Assembly: GCA_041746635.1 (NCBI GenBank)
Contig: JBGTGQ010000081.1
Location: 43,653-107,652, forward strand
Length of the DNA: 64,000 bases
Direction: 5' to 3'
Source of the DNA: CAMASH01 sp041746635
GTDB taxonomy: Bacteria; Verrucomicrobiota; Verrucomicrobiia; Chthoniobacterales; Terrimicrobiaceae
Each line of letters begins with the position of its first letter. Position 1 is the first letter of the stretch. A program made the translations under genes and the position numbers. The notes beneath the pieces were generated by a model. That model was not told the DNA's origin, ran no database searches, and worked only from the letters and a program-made list of their open reading frames with translations. Below, one piece after another: positions 33,410-45,740 of the stretch.

Positions 33410-36400
33410 ATGGCGATGAATCGCTGCCTCCTTTTTGTGCTTCTGTTGGCAGCCCTGATCGTCTCCGTTCTCGGTTTTTTTTGGGTGGGCAACCCTTCCT
33501 ACAATCAGAGCCTGCTGGCCAGCACGGCCAAGGCCCTCGACTACGCCGAGGGTTGGAAAAGCGTGGGTGGACCGCCTTGGTGGACACCGAACTTCCTCCA
33601 CGGGAGCTCGCTGGCCCCCTCGCTGACGAGTCTGCTCACTTCTCTCTGGGTACTTTTGTGGACCCATATTGCCGGGATGTTCGCCGGTCCGAAAATCGCC
33701 GCCCTCCTCTGTCTCTTTGCCGCATCCCTGGCCACTTACGCCTTGGGCTGGCGGCTGACCGGCGATGCCTGGGCAGCCGCGGCCTGTGCGGCCGCTTTTC
33801 TTTTCACGCCGCCTGTTTATTTTCGCCTGGTGCATGTCGAGCACATGGTGAGCGTGGCCGCCTTTGTGGTCATTCCCCTTGTCCTGCTTCGCCTTGCGGT
33901 TTTTGTGGAAAAACCCAGCCGCTTGAACGCTCTCATTTTCGGGGCCTCGTTCGCCCTTTTGCTTCTCACATACGCCGAGGCCGCCGCTCTGCTCCTGCCG
34001 CTGGCCTTTGCCTGCGCACTCACCCTTTGGTTGTGGAAGCAACGAACTTGGCGCGCTCCAGGCTCTGCCCTTTTGGTGGCGCTGCTCACCGTGGTCATCC
34101 TGGGAGTTCTGCCCGTCCTGCCAGCCTGGAGGGAACTTCAACTCGCCACAGTCTTCGAACTGGCCCCCTTCGAAGGATGGCAGAATGCCTTTTCGCTCAA
34201 AAGCACTCTGCCGTGGTTCGACCGAACCGGATTTCTTTCCCAAGGCACACTTCCCGGTTTTGCCCCCACCTCAGCAAGAGGAGGGAACTATCTGGGCCTG
34301 ATTCCCGCGCTGCTCGTGGGAGCCGTTTTCATTTGCAGACCGGAAGCTCTCTACGCCACCAGAACAGGCTTCCTCTGCCGGCTCTTTGTCGCGCTCACCC
34401 TGCTCGCATCCTGGTTGTCTTTTGGCCCACACTCGGTGCTGACCGGCCAGTTTGCCTTTCTCAGCATGGCCTCCGGCGCAGCGGACCCGGTCATTGCCCT
34501 GTCGTGGTTTCTTCTCGTGATTCAAGCTTGGGTGATCCTGCGGCTTCTTCCTCTTTCCATGCCGGGACGCCATCTGGTGGGAGCCGCCATGATTGCCGTT
34601 TATCTCCTTGTGCCGGGCTTTCGCCTGATTTCCTGGCTGCCCGTCTATTCCGACCTGCGGGCGCCTCATGATTTCTCCCAGATTGTTGGACTCTTTTTCT
34701 GGGTTCTGGCAGCGGGATGCGCTTTCCGCCTCGCCCTCGACATGCTGCCTAGGCGCCTTCCCCGTCTGGCGGTTGCGCTGGCCCTTCTTCTCCTGGCCGC
34801 CCTGGATGTCTCTCCCTATTTCCGCCCTTTTTTCCGCGGCCCGATCGACCAGGCCGCCTTTCAAGATTTTCAAGACGCCACGCAGTTTTTGTCCGAATCG
34901 CCAAAGCCGGGATGGGTTCACCCTCTTTCCGGCCGCTATTTTTATCTGCTCACTCCGTATTTCTCCAAACGGGGGCTCACCAGTGAGGCGTTCAACTCCT
35001 ACTTGATGCAACGCGGCATGAGCTACCTGCAAGTCTCCGCCCAAAGCTCCCCGGCCCTCCTCCGATCCTTTCTCAACATCGGCGGCGTGACCTATGTTTT
35101 GATCGACAGAAAGGACCCGGATACTCCTGAAGCGCTACAGGATCGTTACAAAACCCTTCTCTCCACGGCATTTGAAAACGAGCACTTCCTCATACTGGAG
35201 AACCCCCAGTCCCTCGCACCCGCTTTTTTATCCCGCCGCTTCATCAGCGGCGAGGCGAACCCCGGCCAAATGGCCGTCTCCGGCCTCACTCTGGAAAACA
35301 CAGGAATGATTGTCCTGCCTGACGCCGTGGAAACTTATCCCGCCCAGCCCGGCAAGGCCGGCCAGCTCAAAGAAGACGGCCCGGTCCTTGATGAAAAATT
35401 CAGCCAAGCCAAACCCTCTCCGTTCCTTCCGCTCGCCCTGATCGCGCCACGCTGGAAAAACTACCATCAAATCAACATGGCTCCCGCATCGCAACCCGGG
35501 TGGGCGGTTGTGCCGGAGGCCTACCATCCGGACTGGACCGCCTCCTCGGATGGAAAATCCCTGAGCGTCCTTCCGGCCGACGGAGCCCTGCTGGCCGTTC
35601 AGGTCAAGGACCCGGGACAGCCCATCACCCTGAACTTTTCTCCGCCCTGGTGGTACAATGGCTTTTTTCTGGCATCAGCCATCGGCTGGGTCGGATGCGG
35701 GATGTTGCTGGCCGCGGGCTTTCTTCCCATCCCGGCTCCGGCAAAATTAAAATCCTGGTTGGGCAAGACGCCCGGGTTCCAGCAAGTCCCCGCCATCGCC
35801 TTGTCCGATTTTGCCCGTGAAAACATCCGGCGGCCGCTGGTCGTCATTCCAACCTACAATGAAGCCAGGAGTCTCCCGGGCTTGCTCGATCGGCTTCTCG
35901 CCGGGAACGAACGGCTGGAAGTGTTGATCGTGGATGACAACTCGCCTGATGGAACCGGAGATCTGGTGAAAAATCATCCGGAGTTTGACCGCCGCCTTCA
36001 TCTCTTGGCGCGGACCGGAAAACTCGGTCTCGGCAGTGCTTATCGGGAAGGATTTCAGTGGGCTTTTGAGAGGAATTTCGACGCGTGCCTGGAAATGGAC
36101 GCGGACCTATCCCACGATCCGGCTGATATTCCCCGCCTGTTGGAAACCTTGGAGTCTGGTGCCGATGCCGCGATCGGTTCCCGTTATCTCGGCGGCGTGC
36201 GAGTGATGAATTGGCCGGAACGTCGCCTCTTCCTCAGTACCGGCGCCTCCCGGTTTGTCCGCCTCGTCACGGGGCTTCCCCTTACTGACGCAACCAGCGG
36301 ATTCAAGGCTCTTCGCGTGACGGTGCTGCAACGGCTCGATTGGAGCCAATTCCGCGCCGAAGGTTATGGCTTTCAAGTCGAACTCCATCACGCGCTCTGG

Positions 36401-36532
36401 CAGGCCGGGGCGCGCATGGTCGAGGTACCCATTGTCTTCACCGAACGCCGCGACGGCGAAACCAAGATGTCCATCGGCATCGCCATCGAGGCGGCCTGGC
36501 GCACCATCCGGCTTTCCCTGGGAAACAAATGA
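33410..36532 (+). CDS. fusion of a GT-C-like membrane protein with a polyprenol-phosphate mannosyltransferase-like GT2 domain
   Basis: This 1040-aa protein has two parts. Residues about 1-480 are membrane-rich (twelve or so helices, with a soluble periplasmic-like region 490-760 and one more helix near 765-785). Residues about 805-1040 are a complete GT2 of the DPM1 type: VVIPTYNEARSLPGLLDRLL, VLIVDDNSPDGTGDLV, CLEMDADLSHDPADI, TSGFKALR and ETKMSIGIAIEA. DPM1 makes polyprenyl-phosphate-mannose in the cytoplasm and a GT-C uses it outside. Their fusion would tie donor synthesis to use. ATG 33410 and ATG 33416 are equally possible starts. The stop overlaps the DUF2723 gene as ATGA. Confidence 0.85.
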   Translation: MAMNRCLLFVLLLAALIVSVLGFFWVGNPSYNQSLLASTAKALDYAEGWKSVGGPPWWTPNFLHGSSLAPSLTSLLTSLWVLLWTHIAGMFAGPKIAALLCLFAASLATYALGWRLTGDAWAAAACAAAFLFTPPVYFRLVHVEHMVSVAAFVVIPLVLLRLAVFVEKPSRLNALIFGASFALLLLTYAEAAALLLPLAFACALTLWLWKQRTWRAPGSALLVALLTVVILGVLPVLPAWRELQLATVFELAPFEGWQNAFSLKSTLPWFDRTGFLSQGTLPGFAPTSARGGNYLGLIPALLVGAVFICRPEALYATRTGFLCRLFVALTLLASWLSFGPHSVLTGQFAFLSMASGAADPVIALSWFLLVIQAWVILRLLPLSMPGRHLVGAAMIAVYLLVPGFRLISWLPVYSDLRAPHDFSQIVGLFFWVLAAGCAFRLALDMLPRRLPRLAVALALLLLAALDVSPYFRPFFRGPIDQAAFQDFQDATQFLSESPKPGWVHPLSGRYFYLLTPYFSKRGLTSEAFNSYLMQRGMSYLQVSAQSSPALLRSFLNIGGVTYVLIDRKDPDTPEALQDRYKTLLSTAFENEHFLILENPQSLAPAFLSRRFISGEANPGQMAVSGLTLENTGMIVLPDAVETYPAQPGKAGQLKEDGPVLDEKFSQAKPSPFLPLALIAPRWKNYHQINMAPASQPGWAVVPEAYHPDWTASSDGKSLSVLPADGALLAVQVKDPGQPITLNFSPPWWYNGFFLASAIGWVGCGMLLAAGFLPIPAPAKLKSWLGKTPGFQQVPAIALSDFARENIRRPLVVIPTYNEARSLPGLLDRLLAGNERLEVLIVDDNSPDGTGDLVKNHPEFDRRLHLLARTGKLGLGSAYREGFQWAFERNFDACLEMDADLSHDPADIPRLLETLESGADAAIGSRYLGGVRVMNWPERRLFLSTGASRFVRLVTGLPLTDATSGFKALRVTVLQRLDWSQFRAEGYGFQVELHHALWQAGARMVEVPIVFTERRDGETKMSIGIAIEAAWRTIRLSLGNK

Positions 36533-39360
36533 AACCCGCAACCCGCATTTGGCAGAAAACCGACTGGATCACCGCGCTGGTTGCTACGATCATCAGCTTT
36601 GCTGTTTACGCCTGGTCAGCCGCACCGAATGTCACGCTACTCGACTCCGGCGAATTCCTTGTCGCGGCGCAGCACTTTGGTGTGCCCCACCCCACCGGTT
36701 ATCCCCTCTGGACCCTGCTGGCCTGGATTTTCCAATTACTGCCGCTCGGCAACGCCGCGTGGGAGATCGCCCTCTTCAGCGGCCTGTGTGCGGCCCTGGC
36801 TGTGGGCCTGTGCGCGGCCTTGCTTGCCAACATCCAGACATGGTGTTTTGAGAAAGAATTGACCGGCCGGAAAAAGTGGTTGCCGCAGATTGTCGCCCTC
36901 GCTTTCTCGCTCATGCTGGCCTTCAGCCAGTCCATGTGGACCCAGGCTGTGATCGCGGAGGTTTACGCCCTGCATGCCCTACTCGTCGCCGTCTTTCTCA
37001 TGTTCTGTTACATGTGGGTGCGGCGTCCGGCGAAGGACTGCCTGCTCTTGCTCGCCTTCTTCACTCTCGCTTTCTCATTCAGTAATCATCACCTCATTTT
37101 CACCCTCGCCCCGCTGCCCTATCTCCTGATTCTTTTGCTGCGGCGCAGGATGTTCATGGATTGGTTCTTTGCCGGCATCTTCACGCTTCTGCTGGGCTAT
37201 CTGGGTTTCGCCATCCTTTCGCAGGACATGGCTGTGCTCAAAACCGCGATTCGTTTCTTCTATTGTGTCGCCCTGGCTTTCGGCGTGTTTGTCTGGCTGC
37301 GGAGATTCCGCATCCGCTTGAGGTTGATCGCCATTCTGCCTTTTGCGGTCGGCGCGGGATTGCTGCCCTACGCGTACATGCCCCTGGCTTCTTCGACCAA
37401 TCCGCCGATGAACTGGGGGTATGCCCGGGAACCCGAAGGTTTCTTCTTCTCGATCAATCGCTCGCAATACGCGGGAAGCCTCTCGGATCTGAGTGTCAAA
37501 TCCCTCGGCCGTATCATGGGCACCAAGGCGGAAACAGATGCCAAAGATCCGAGGACCAAATCCAAACGCGCTGGCGATTTATTCGCTCTGCAAAAAGCAC
37601 AGCTTTGGATCGGATTTTTCTGGGCCCAGTTGGTCCGTGCTTTCACTCCGATCGCCCTGATCGGATACTTCGCTTCGTTTCTTTTCGTTTTCCGATTCGC
37701 TCTGGAAAAACGGGTCTGGATCTACCTTCTGCATCTGGCCTTTGTCCTGGCGGCTTTTTTGCAGCCCCTGACAATGGACCCGCCGATTGACAACGCCGGA
37801 TGGTGGCTGCACATGCCATACCACACCTATACGAATCTGATTTTTGCCGTGCTCTCCGGCCTCGGAATCGGGCTGATGATCAATAAGTTTTCCCTGAGCC
37901 GTCCCGTCCTTTTCTGGCTGGCACCCACTCTCCTCATTCTGCCCGTCTTCACCTTTGTGGGCAGCGAGGCCTCCTCCAGCCAGCGCGAGCGCTGGTTCGG
38001 CTGGATGTTCGGGCACGACATGCTCACGGATCTTCCCCAAGGCAGCATCATGATCGGAGGCACCGACCCCGGACGCTTCGTCCCCACCTACATGATTTTC
38101 GGCGAAAGCACGCAGCCGGCGAAACACAAACGCGACCCGGCTTTTGATCGCCGCGATTTGTACATCATCACGCAAAACGCGCTGGGCGAGCCGAACTACA
38201 TGAAATATCTGCGCGACCAATACACCACGGCGCGCCCGGAACCGCGCAACGCCTTCGAACGCTGGCTGGGCCGCGGCGAAGCCTACCCGCAAACCCCCAT
38301 CCAGCTTCCCTCCGAGCCGGAAATCGCCGAGGCCGTCAAGAAAGCGGCCGAGGAGAAAGGCAGCCCCGTGTCCGAGAACGAGCGCGGCAGCCTTGTCTTC
38401 AGCTCCGTCTTGAAATGGATCTGGGAGAAGAACCGCGACAAGCATGACTTCTTCATCGAGGAGAGTTTTCCCATCACCTGGACGTACGACTATGCCCTGC
38501 CCCATGGACTGATCTACCAACTCACCAAGACCAAGGTGGAAACCCTGCCGGCGGATGTTGTCGCGCGGGATTTTGCCTATTGGAAGGACTACAAATCCCG
38601 TCTCTTGGGCGACCCCCAGTATAAAAATGACTTCGATGCCCAGCGTTCCTTTTCCAAGTTGCGCGCCACCATCGGGAACATCTACGCCCATCACAAGATG
38701 ACCGACGAGGCCGTCCGTGCCTACCAGGAATCCCTTGAACTCTGGCCCTACAACACCGAGACCCTGCTGAATCTGATGCATCACTTGTGGGATCGTGGCG
38801 AATTTGATCACGTGATCAATCTCTACAAGCAGGCTCTGGATCACGATCCCAACAGTCTGGATCTCTGGCGGTTGCTTATCATGGCCGAGAAACGCAAGGA
38901 AGCCGCCGACGAGATCCGCGCCCTTTCGCTCAAGCTTTCCGAGCAACCCAAAAGCCGGGAAATCCTGCAAAAGCTTCTTGAGCTTTACACCAGTGTCGGT
39001 GACACCAACAAGGCCGCCCCGCTAATCGAAAAAGCGCTGAAGGATTTCCCCGAAGATACCGACATGCTGCGCTTTTTGATCAAGCACCATGAGTTTAACA
39101 ACGAGCTCCCGCAAACCCTTGAACCCGCCCGGCGACTGACCGTCGTCGAGGCTTCCAACGTGGATAATTTCCTCCTGCTGGCCCGGGCCTACTTTGCCCA
39201 AGACAAGAAAAAGGAATTTTACGAAACCGCCGCCAAAGCGGTCGAACTCGGCGGGCCGCCCGTAAGGGAAGCCTTTCTGAACGAGCCACAATTCTCCCCT
39301 TGGAAGGATGATCCCGAATTCAAAACCCTGACCGCCCCCGGCCAACTGCCAGTCAAATAA
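36529..39360 (+). CDS. DUF2723 (GT-C-like) membrane protein with C-terminal TPR repeats
   Basis: This 943-aa protein has the DUF2723 head: a first helix and then LLDSGEFLVAAQHFGVPHPTGYPLW, the acidic loop thought to bind the lipid-linked sugar. Around eleven further helices run to about residue 470. A long soluble region follows, with TPR-like repeats from about 700 (AVRAYQESLELWPYNTETLL, VINLYKQALDHDPNSLDLWRLL). In other bacteria, members of this family are protein O-mannosyltransferase candidates. ATG 36529 is chosen because of the ATGA overlap with the fusion gene. It is the last gene of the locus and converges on gcvP with 45 bp between stops. Confidence 0.83.
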   Translation: MKPATRIWQKTDWITALVATIISFAVYAWSAAPNVTLLDSGEFLVAAQHFGVPHPTGYPLWTLLAWIFQLLPLGNAAWEIALFSGLCAALAVGLCAALLANIQTWCFEKELTGRKKWLPQIVALAFSLMLAFSQSMWTQAVIAEVYALHALLVAVFLMFCYMWVRRPAKDCLLLLAFFTLAFSFSNHHLIFTLAPLPYLLILLLRRRMFMDWFFAGIFTLLLGYLGFAILSQDMAVLKTAIRFFYCVALAFGVFVWLRRFRIRLRLIAILPFAVGAGLLPYAYMPLASSTNPPMNWGYAREPEGFFFSINRSQYAGSLSDLSVKSLGRIMGTKAETDAKDPRTKSKRAGDLFALQKAQLWIGFFWAQLVRAFTPIALIGYFASFLFVFRFALEKRVWIYLLHLAFVLAAFLQPLTMDPPIDNAGWWLHMPYHTYTNLIFAVLSGLGIGLMINKFSLSRPVLFWLAPTLLILPVFTFVGSEASSSQRERWFGWMFGHDMLTDLPQGSIMIGGTDPGRFVPTYMIFGESTQPAKHKRDPAFDRRDLYIITQNALGEPNYMKYLRDQYTTARPEPRNAFERWLGRGEAYPQTPIQLPSEPEIAEAVKKAAEEKGSPVSENERGSLVFSSVLKWIWEKNRDKHDFFIEESFPITWTYDYALPHGLIYQLTKTKVETLPADVVARDFAYWKDYKSRLLGDPQYKNDFDAQRSFSKLRATIGNIYAHHKMTDEAVRAYQESLELWPYNTETLLNLMHHLWDRGEFDHVINLYKQALDHDPNSLDLWRLLIMAEKRKEAADEIRALSLKLSEQPKSREILQKLLELYTSVGDTNKAAPLIEKALKDFPEDTDMLRFLIKHHEFNNELPQTLEPARRLTVVEASNVDNFLLLARAYFAQDKKKEFYETAAKAVELGGPPVREAFLNEPQFSPWKDDPEFKTLTAPGQLPVK

Positions 39361-39405
39361 AACAAGGGGGTGGGTGCGGCGTCGTCAGCGCCAATCGCTC
39401 CGCCA

Positions 39406-42221
<2,816 letters not shown>

Positions 42222-42225
<4 letters not shown>

Positions 42226-42602
42226 TTCGCGATTTGCTCGCGGTAGGCGACGGCGTCTTTCAAGGCATCCAGTTCCGACGGATCACTAAGCTTGATCTTG
42301 AAAATCCATCCTGCTCCAAAAGGATCCGTGTTCAGCAGCGCGGGATTCGCCGCGAGTTCATCGTTCGATTCCACGATTTCCCCCGACACGGGCGAATAAA
42401 TATCGCTGGCGGCCTTGACCGATTCCACCACGGCGGCGGGGCTTTTGGCGGCAAATGTGCTGCCCGGTTTGGGTGGTTCGGCGAAAACAATATCCGTGAG
42501 TTCCGCTTGCGCGTGTTCGGTGATGCCCACCGTGCCGACATCGCCCTCGAGGCGGATCCATTCGTGCGAGTCGGCGTATTTCAAATCTTCGGGAACATTC
42601 AT
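42222..42602 (-). CDS. gcvH: glycine cleavage system H protein
   Basis: Carrier that shuttles the aminomethyl group on a lipoyl arm between GcvP, GcvT and lipoamide dehydrogenase. It is 126 aa long. The lipoylated Lys is K63 in VVESVKAASDIYSPVSGEI and the N-terminal motif HEWIRLEGDVGTVGITEHAQ is complete. It overlaps gcvT upstream and gcvP downstream, both as ATGA, which should hold the subunit ratio fixed. Lipoate synthesis or attachment genes and Lpd are not in the window. Confidence 0.96.
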
Positions 42603-43675
42603 GATTTTGGCTGGTAAAAGGGTTTCTGAACGACGCGCGCGCGGTAGCGGCGTCCGCGCACTTCAATCTCCAAAGCCGTTCCGACCTTGGCAAGTGCGAA
42701 GGGAAGATAGGCCATGGCAATCCCGCATCCGAGGCTGGGCGAAAGCGCTCCGCTGCTGGTCTCGGCCACGCGCTCTCCCGCGGAGAAAACCGCATAATGC
42801 GAACGAATCGGCGGGGAGATTTCTTCCACACGAATAGCTACGAGGCGAGAGGCCAGTCCGGCGGACTTTTGTTCGAGCAAGGCGTCGCGGCCCACGAAAT
42901 CGCCTTTTTCGAAATCCACAAAAAATCCCAATCCCGCCTCCAAAGGCGTGCGGTCCGGCGACAGATCCGAACCATTAAGCGGATAGCACATCTCCAAACG
43001 CAAGGTGTCCCGCGCGCCCAAGCCACAGGGCTTGCCTCCGGCGGAAAGCAGGGCGTCCCAGACCGCCCCTGCCCCCCCCGCAGGAAACACTACTTCAAAC
43101 CCCACTTCCCCTGTGTATCCCGTCGTTACGGCAAACATTCTTCCGCACTCGCAAGGCAGCTCGATCACGCGATTTCTCCCGGCGGGCAGGCTCTGCCCTG
43201 CGAAGTTTTCAAACACCTCGGCCGACCCCGGACCCTGTACCGCCAGTGCCGCATGGTCGTCGCTGCGATTCTCGAATTCCACCCCCTCCACCAAATGCCT
43301 GCGCATCCAGTCCGCATCCTCGTCGATCTTGGCTGCATTGACCACGAGCAGAAATTCCGTCTCCGCCGTGCGGTAAACGAACAGATCGTCGATCACGCCG
43401 CCCTGTTCGTTCAGCAGCAGCGTGTATTGCGCTTCGCCGATGGCGAGTTTGGCCACGCGATTGGTCAGCAGGCCATCCAGCCAGGCGGCGCAATTTGCGC
43501 CCCTTGCGAAAAATTCCCCCATGTGCGAAATGTCGAAGACCCCGCATTCCTCGCGCACGATGCGATGTTCTTCGAGGATGCCCGTGTATTGCACCGGCAT
43601 GTCCCATCCGGCGAAATCCACCATGCGGCCACCGGCGGCCACGTGTTTGTCGTAGAGCGGGGTGCGGCGGCTCAT
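42599..43675 (-). CDS. gcvT: aminomethyltransferase (glycine cleavage T protein)
   Basis: Transfers the methylene group from GcvH to tetrahydrofolate, releasing ammonia. The 358-aa protein begins MSRRTPLYDKHVAAGGRMVDFAGWDMPVQY. It contains the folate-site Asp region CGVFDISHMGE and the C-terminal GCGIAMAYLPF. The open frame continues 54 codons upstream, but that part lies within speA in another frame. The ATG at 43675 overlaps the speA stop as ATGA, which decides the start. Confidence 0.94.
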   Translation of the reverse strand: MSRRTPLYDKHVAAGGRMVDFAGWDMPVQYTGILEEHRIVREECGVFDISHMGEFFARGANCAAWLDGLLTNRVAKLAIGEAQYTLLLNEQGGVIDDLFVYRTAETEFLLVVNAAKIDEDADWMRRHLVEGVEFENRSDDHAALAVQGPGSAEVFENFAGQSLPAGRNRVIELPCECGRMFAVTTGYTGEVGFEVVFPAGGAGAVWDALLSAGGKPCGLGARDTLRLEMCYPLNGSDLSPDRTPLEAGLGFFVDFEKGDFVGRDALLEQKSAGLASRLVAIRVEEISPPIRSHYAVFSAGERVAETSSGALSPSLGCGIAMAYLPFALAKVGTALEIEVRGRRYRARVVQKPFYQPKS

Positions 43676-45597
43676 GCGCCCTCTTTTTGGTCGTCGAAGT
43701 TGAGGTAGGTGTAATCGGCCAGCGTCTTCTCGTAGCCGTCCAGCAGCCGCATGGCTTCGCTGGGTTTGAGCCGGTCGCTCTTGATGGCGGAGTCGATCTG
43801 GGTCTTCATCCGGCGGGCCAGTTCGTTCACATCCCATTGGGTGAGAGAGAGCACCTGCCCGATGGTGTTCCCCGGAAGAACCTCTTCAACGTAGTACCCG
43901 CAATCCTCGTCGTCATCGAGATAGATATGCATCTCGTTCACGCGCCCAAAAAGATTGTGCATGTCGCCCATGATGTCCTGATAGGCTCCCACCAGAAAAA
44001 ACCCGATGTAATAGGGCTTGCCCGGTTCCCAGCGATGCAGCGGCAGCGTCTCCTTCACATCCTGCAAATCCACAAACTTGCTCACCTTCCCATCGGAGTC
44101 ACAGGTGATGTCCACCATCGTGGCGTTGCGGTCCGGCTCCTCGTTGAGCCGGTGAATCGGCATTACCGGAAACAACTGCCCCAATGCCCAATGATCGAGC
44201 AGCGATTGGAAGACCGAGAAATTGCAAATAAATTGGTCGCCCACCGCGATTTCCATTTCCTTCACTTCCTCCGGGACATAACGCATGCCGCGGAACATCT
44301 CCACCACCGCCTCGGCGATTTGCCAGTAAACCGTCTCGATCCGCGCCTTGGCCCGCAAATCCAACAGGCCCAGGTCGAACATCGACTGCGCCCGTTCGCG
44401 GATTTCCTGCGCGTCGTGCATGTTTTCCATGCGGTTTTTTTTGCCTAGGTCCTTGTAGATCTCCACCATGTCCCCAACGATGGACGGATCATCGGCGGCG
44501 GCTTCCACCGTGTCGTTGTTGGGGCTTTTCTCGATCGAACCAAACGCCTCCACGATCAGCACCGAGTGATGGGCCACAATCGCCCGCCCGCTCTCGCTCA
44601 CGATGATGGGGTGGGGGACCTTCTCCGCGTCACACACCTCCTTGATGCTATACACGATGTCGCGGGCGTATTCGTTCAGGGAATAATTGGTCGAACTGTC
44701 AAACGTCGTGCGCGAGCCGTCGTAGTCCACCCCCAGTCCGCCGCCGACATCGAGATAGCCCAGCTCGTGTCCCATTTTTTGCAGCTTGGAATAAAACCGG
44801 GCCGCCTCCTTGGTCGCGCGTTTGATCGTACCGATGTCCGGCACCTGCGAACCGACATGGAAATGCACCAGCTTGAGCGCCTGGGCCAGACCCGACTGCA
44901 TGAGCAGATCGCTGGCCTTGACCAACTCCGCCGTGGAGAGCCCGAACTTCGCATTTTCCCCGCCACTCGTCGCCCACTTGCCCGCGCCCTTGGAAAGCAG
45001 TCGCACGCGCAGTCCGATTTGCGGCTCGATCCCCATGTCGGCGGAAACCTTCAGGATGTGCGCCAGTTCCTCCAGCTTCTCCACTACCAGGATCACCGTC
45101 TTCCCCAGCTTGCGGCCCAACAGCGCGTTGCGGATGAACGACGTGTCCTTATAGCCGTTGCAAATAATCAGACTCTCCGGATCGCTGTGGACCGCCAGCG
45201 CCGCCATCAGCTCAGGCTTGCTCCCCGCCTCGATGCCGAAATGCCAGCGCGTTCCCGCGTCCAGGATTTCCTCCACCACCTCGCGAAGCTGGTTCACCTT
45301 GATGGGAAACACGCCGCGATAAACGTTCCCGTATTCCATCTCCTTGATCGCGTCGGCGAAGGCCTTGTTGATCGTCTCCACCCGGTCCCGCAGTAAATCG
45401 TGAAACCGCACGGTCAGCGGAAAATTTAACTTCCGCGCGTTGGCCTCCTCCACGATTTCCATCAGGTCGATCTTTTGATCGGTCGATCCGTTGGGCAGCA
45501 CCGCGACATGTCCCTTTTTGTTGACGGTAAAATATCCGCCTCCCCAACGATCCACGTTGTAAAGTGCGATGGCTTCTTCTCGACCGAAATCTGACAT
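43672..45597 (-). CDS. speA: biosynthetic arginine decarboxylase
   Basis: PLP enzyme that makes agmatine from arginine for polyamine synthesis. The 641-aa protein has the fold III motifs YRGVFPIKVNQ (PLP Lys, about residue 95), HFGIEAGSKPEL and HFHVGSQVPDI, plus YLDVGGGLGVDYDGS and SESGRAIVAHHS. The start is ATG 45597 (MSDFGREEAIALYN); the 17 extra upstream residues do not resemble the family. It is the first gene of the glycine cleavage operon, an unusual partner, and works with aguA at 8038-9081. Confidence 0.95.
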   Translation of the reverse strand: MSDFGREEAIALYNVDRWGGGYFTVNKKGHVAVLPNGSTDQKIDLMEIVEEANARKLNFPLTVRFHDLLRDRVETINKAFADAIKEMEYGNVYRGVFPIKVNQLREVVEEILDAGTRWHFGIEAGSKPELMAALAVHSDPESLIICNGYKDTSFIRNALLGRKLGKTVILVVEKLEELAHILKVSADMGIEPQIGLRVRLLSKGAGKWATSGGENAKFGLSTAELVKASDLLMQSGLAQALKLVHFHVGSQVPDIGTIKRATKEAARFYSKLQKMGHELGYLDVGGGLGVDYDGSRTTFDSSTNYSLNEYARDIVYSIKEVCDAEKVPHPIIVSESGRAIVAHHSVLIVEAFGSIEKSPNNDTVEAAADDPSIVGDMVEIYKDLGKKNRMENMHDAQEIRERAQSMFDLGLLDLRAKARIETVYWQIAEAVVEMFRGMRYVPEEVKEMEIAVGDQFICNFSVFQSLLDHWALGQLFPVMPIHRLNEEPDRNATMVDITCDSDGKVSKFVDLQDVKETLPLHRWEPGKPYYIGFFLVGAYQDIMGDMHNLFGRVNEMHIYLDDDEDCGYYVEEVLPGNTIGQVLSLTQWDVNELARRMKTQIDSAIKSDRLKPSEAMRLLDGYEKTLADYTYLNFDDQKEGA

Positions 45598-45620
45598 GGT
45601 CGGCGCAATTAACAGCGCGG

Positions 45621-45636
45621 ATTGGGAAAATCCAAT
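45621..45636. promoter_or_regulatory. inverted repeat ATTGG-N6-CCAAT in the speA/CNNM intergenic region
   Basis: The 5-bp arms ATTGG and CCAAT are separated by six bases (GAAAAT), placed 24 bp before the speA start. This could be a regulator site or part of the speA 5' leader. The arms are short, so chance is not excluded. Confidence 0.3.
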
Positions 45637-45638
45637 AA

Positions 45639-45666
45639 GCATTTTCACCCCCGGGGGAGAAAATGC
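45639..45666. promoter_or_regulatory. 28-bp palindrome between divergent speA and CNNM genes
   Basis: GCATTTTC-A-CCCCC is followed directly by GGGGG-A-GAAAATGC. Apart from the two matching A residues, the sequence equals its own reverse complement over 28 bp. It lies 41 bp before the speA start and 74 bp before the CNNM-family start. It is well placed as a shared operator or a cruciform-forming site for two divergent promoters. Confidence 0.6.
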
Positions 45667-45740
45667 CGGTAATGGTTGTAATCCGCCCCGCCGCGGTGAA
45701 AAATGTTCCCCATGGTGAAGTTCGGGGAAGCGACGCAGAT

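Noticed and set aside
45598..45740. Glycine riboswitch before the glycine cleavage operon
   Set aside because: The leader before speA is short and shows a DNA palindrome but none of the conserved paired elements of a glycine riboswitch.
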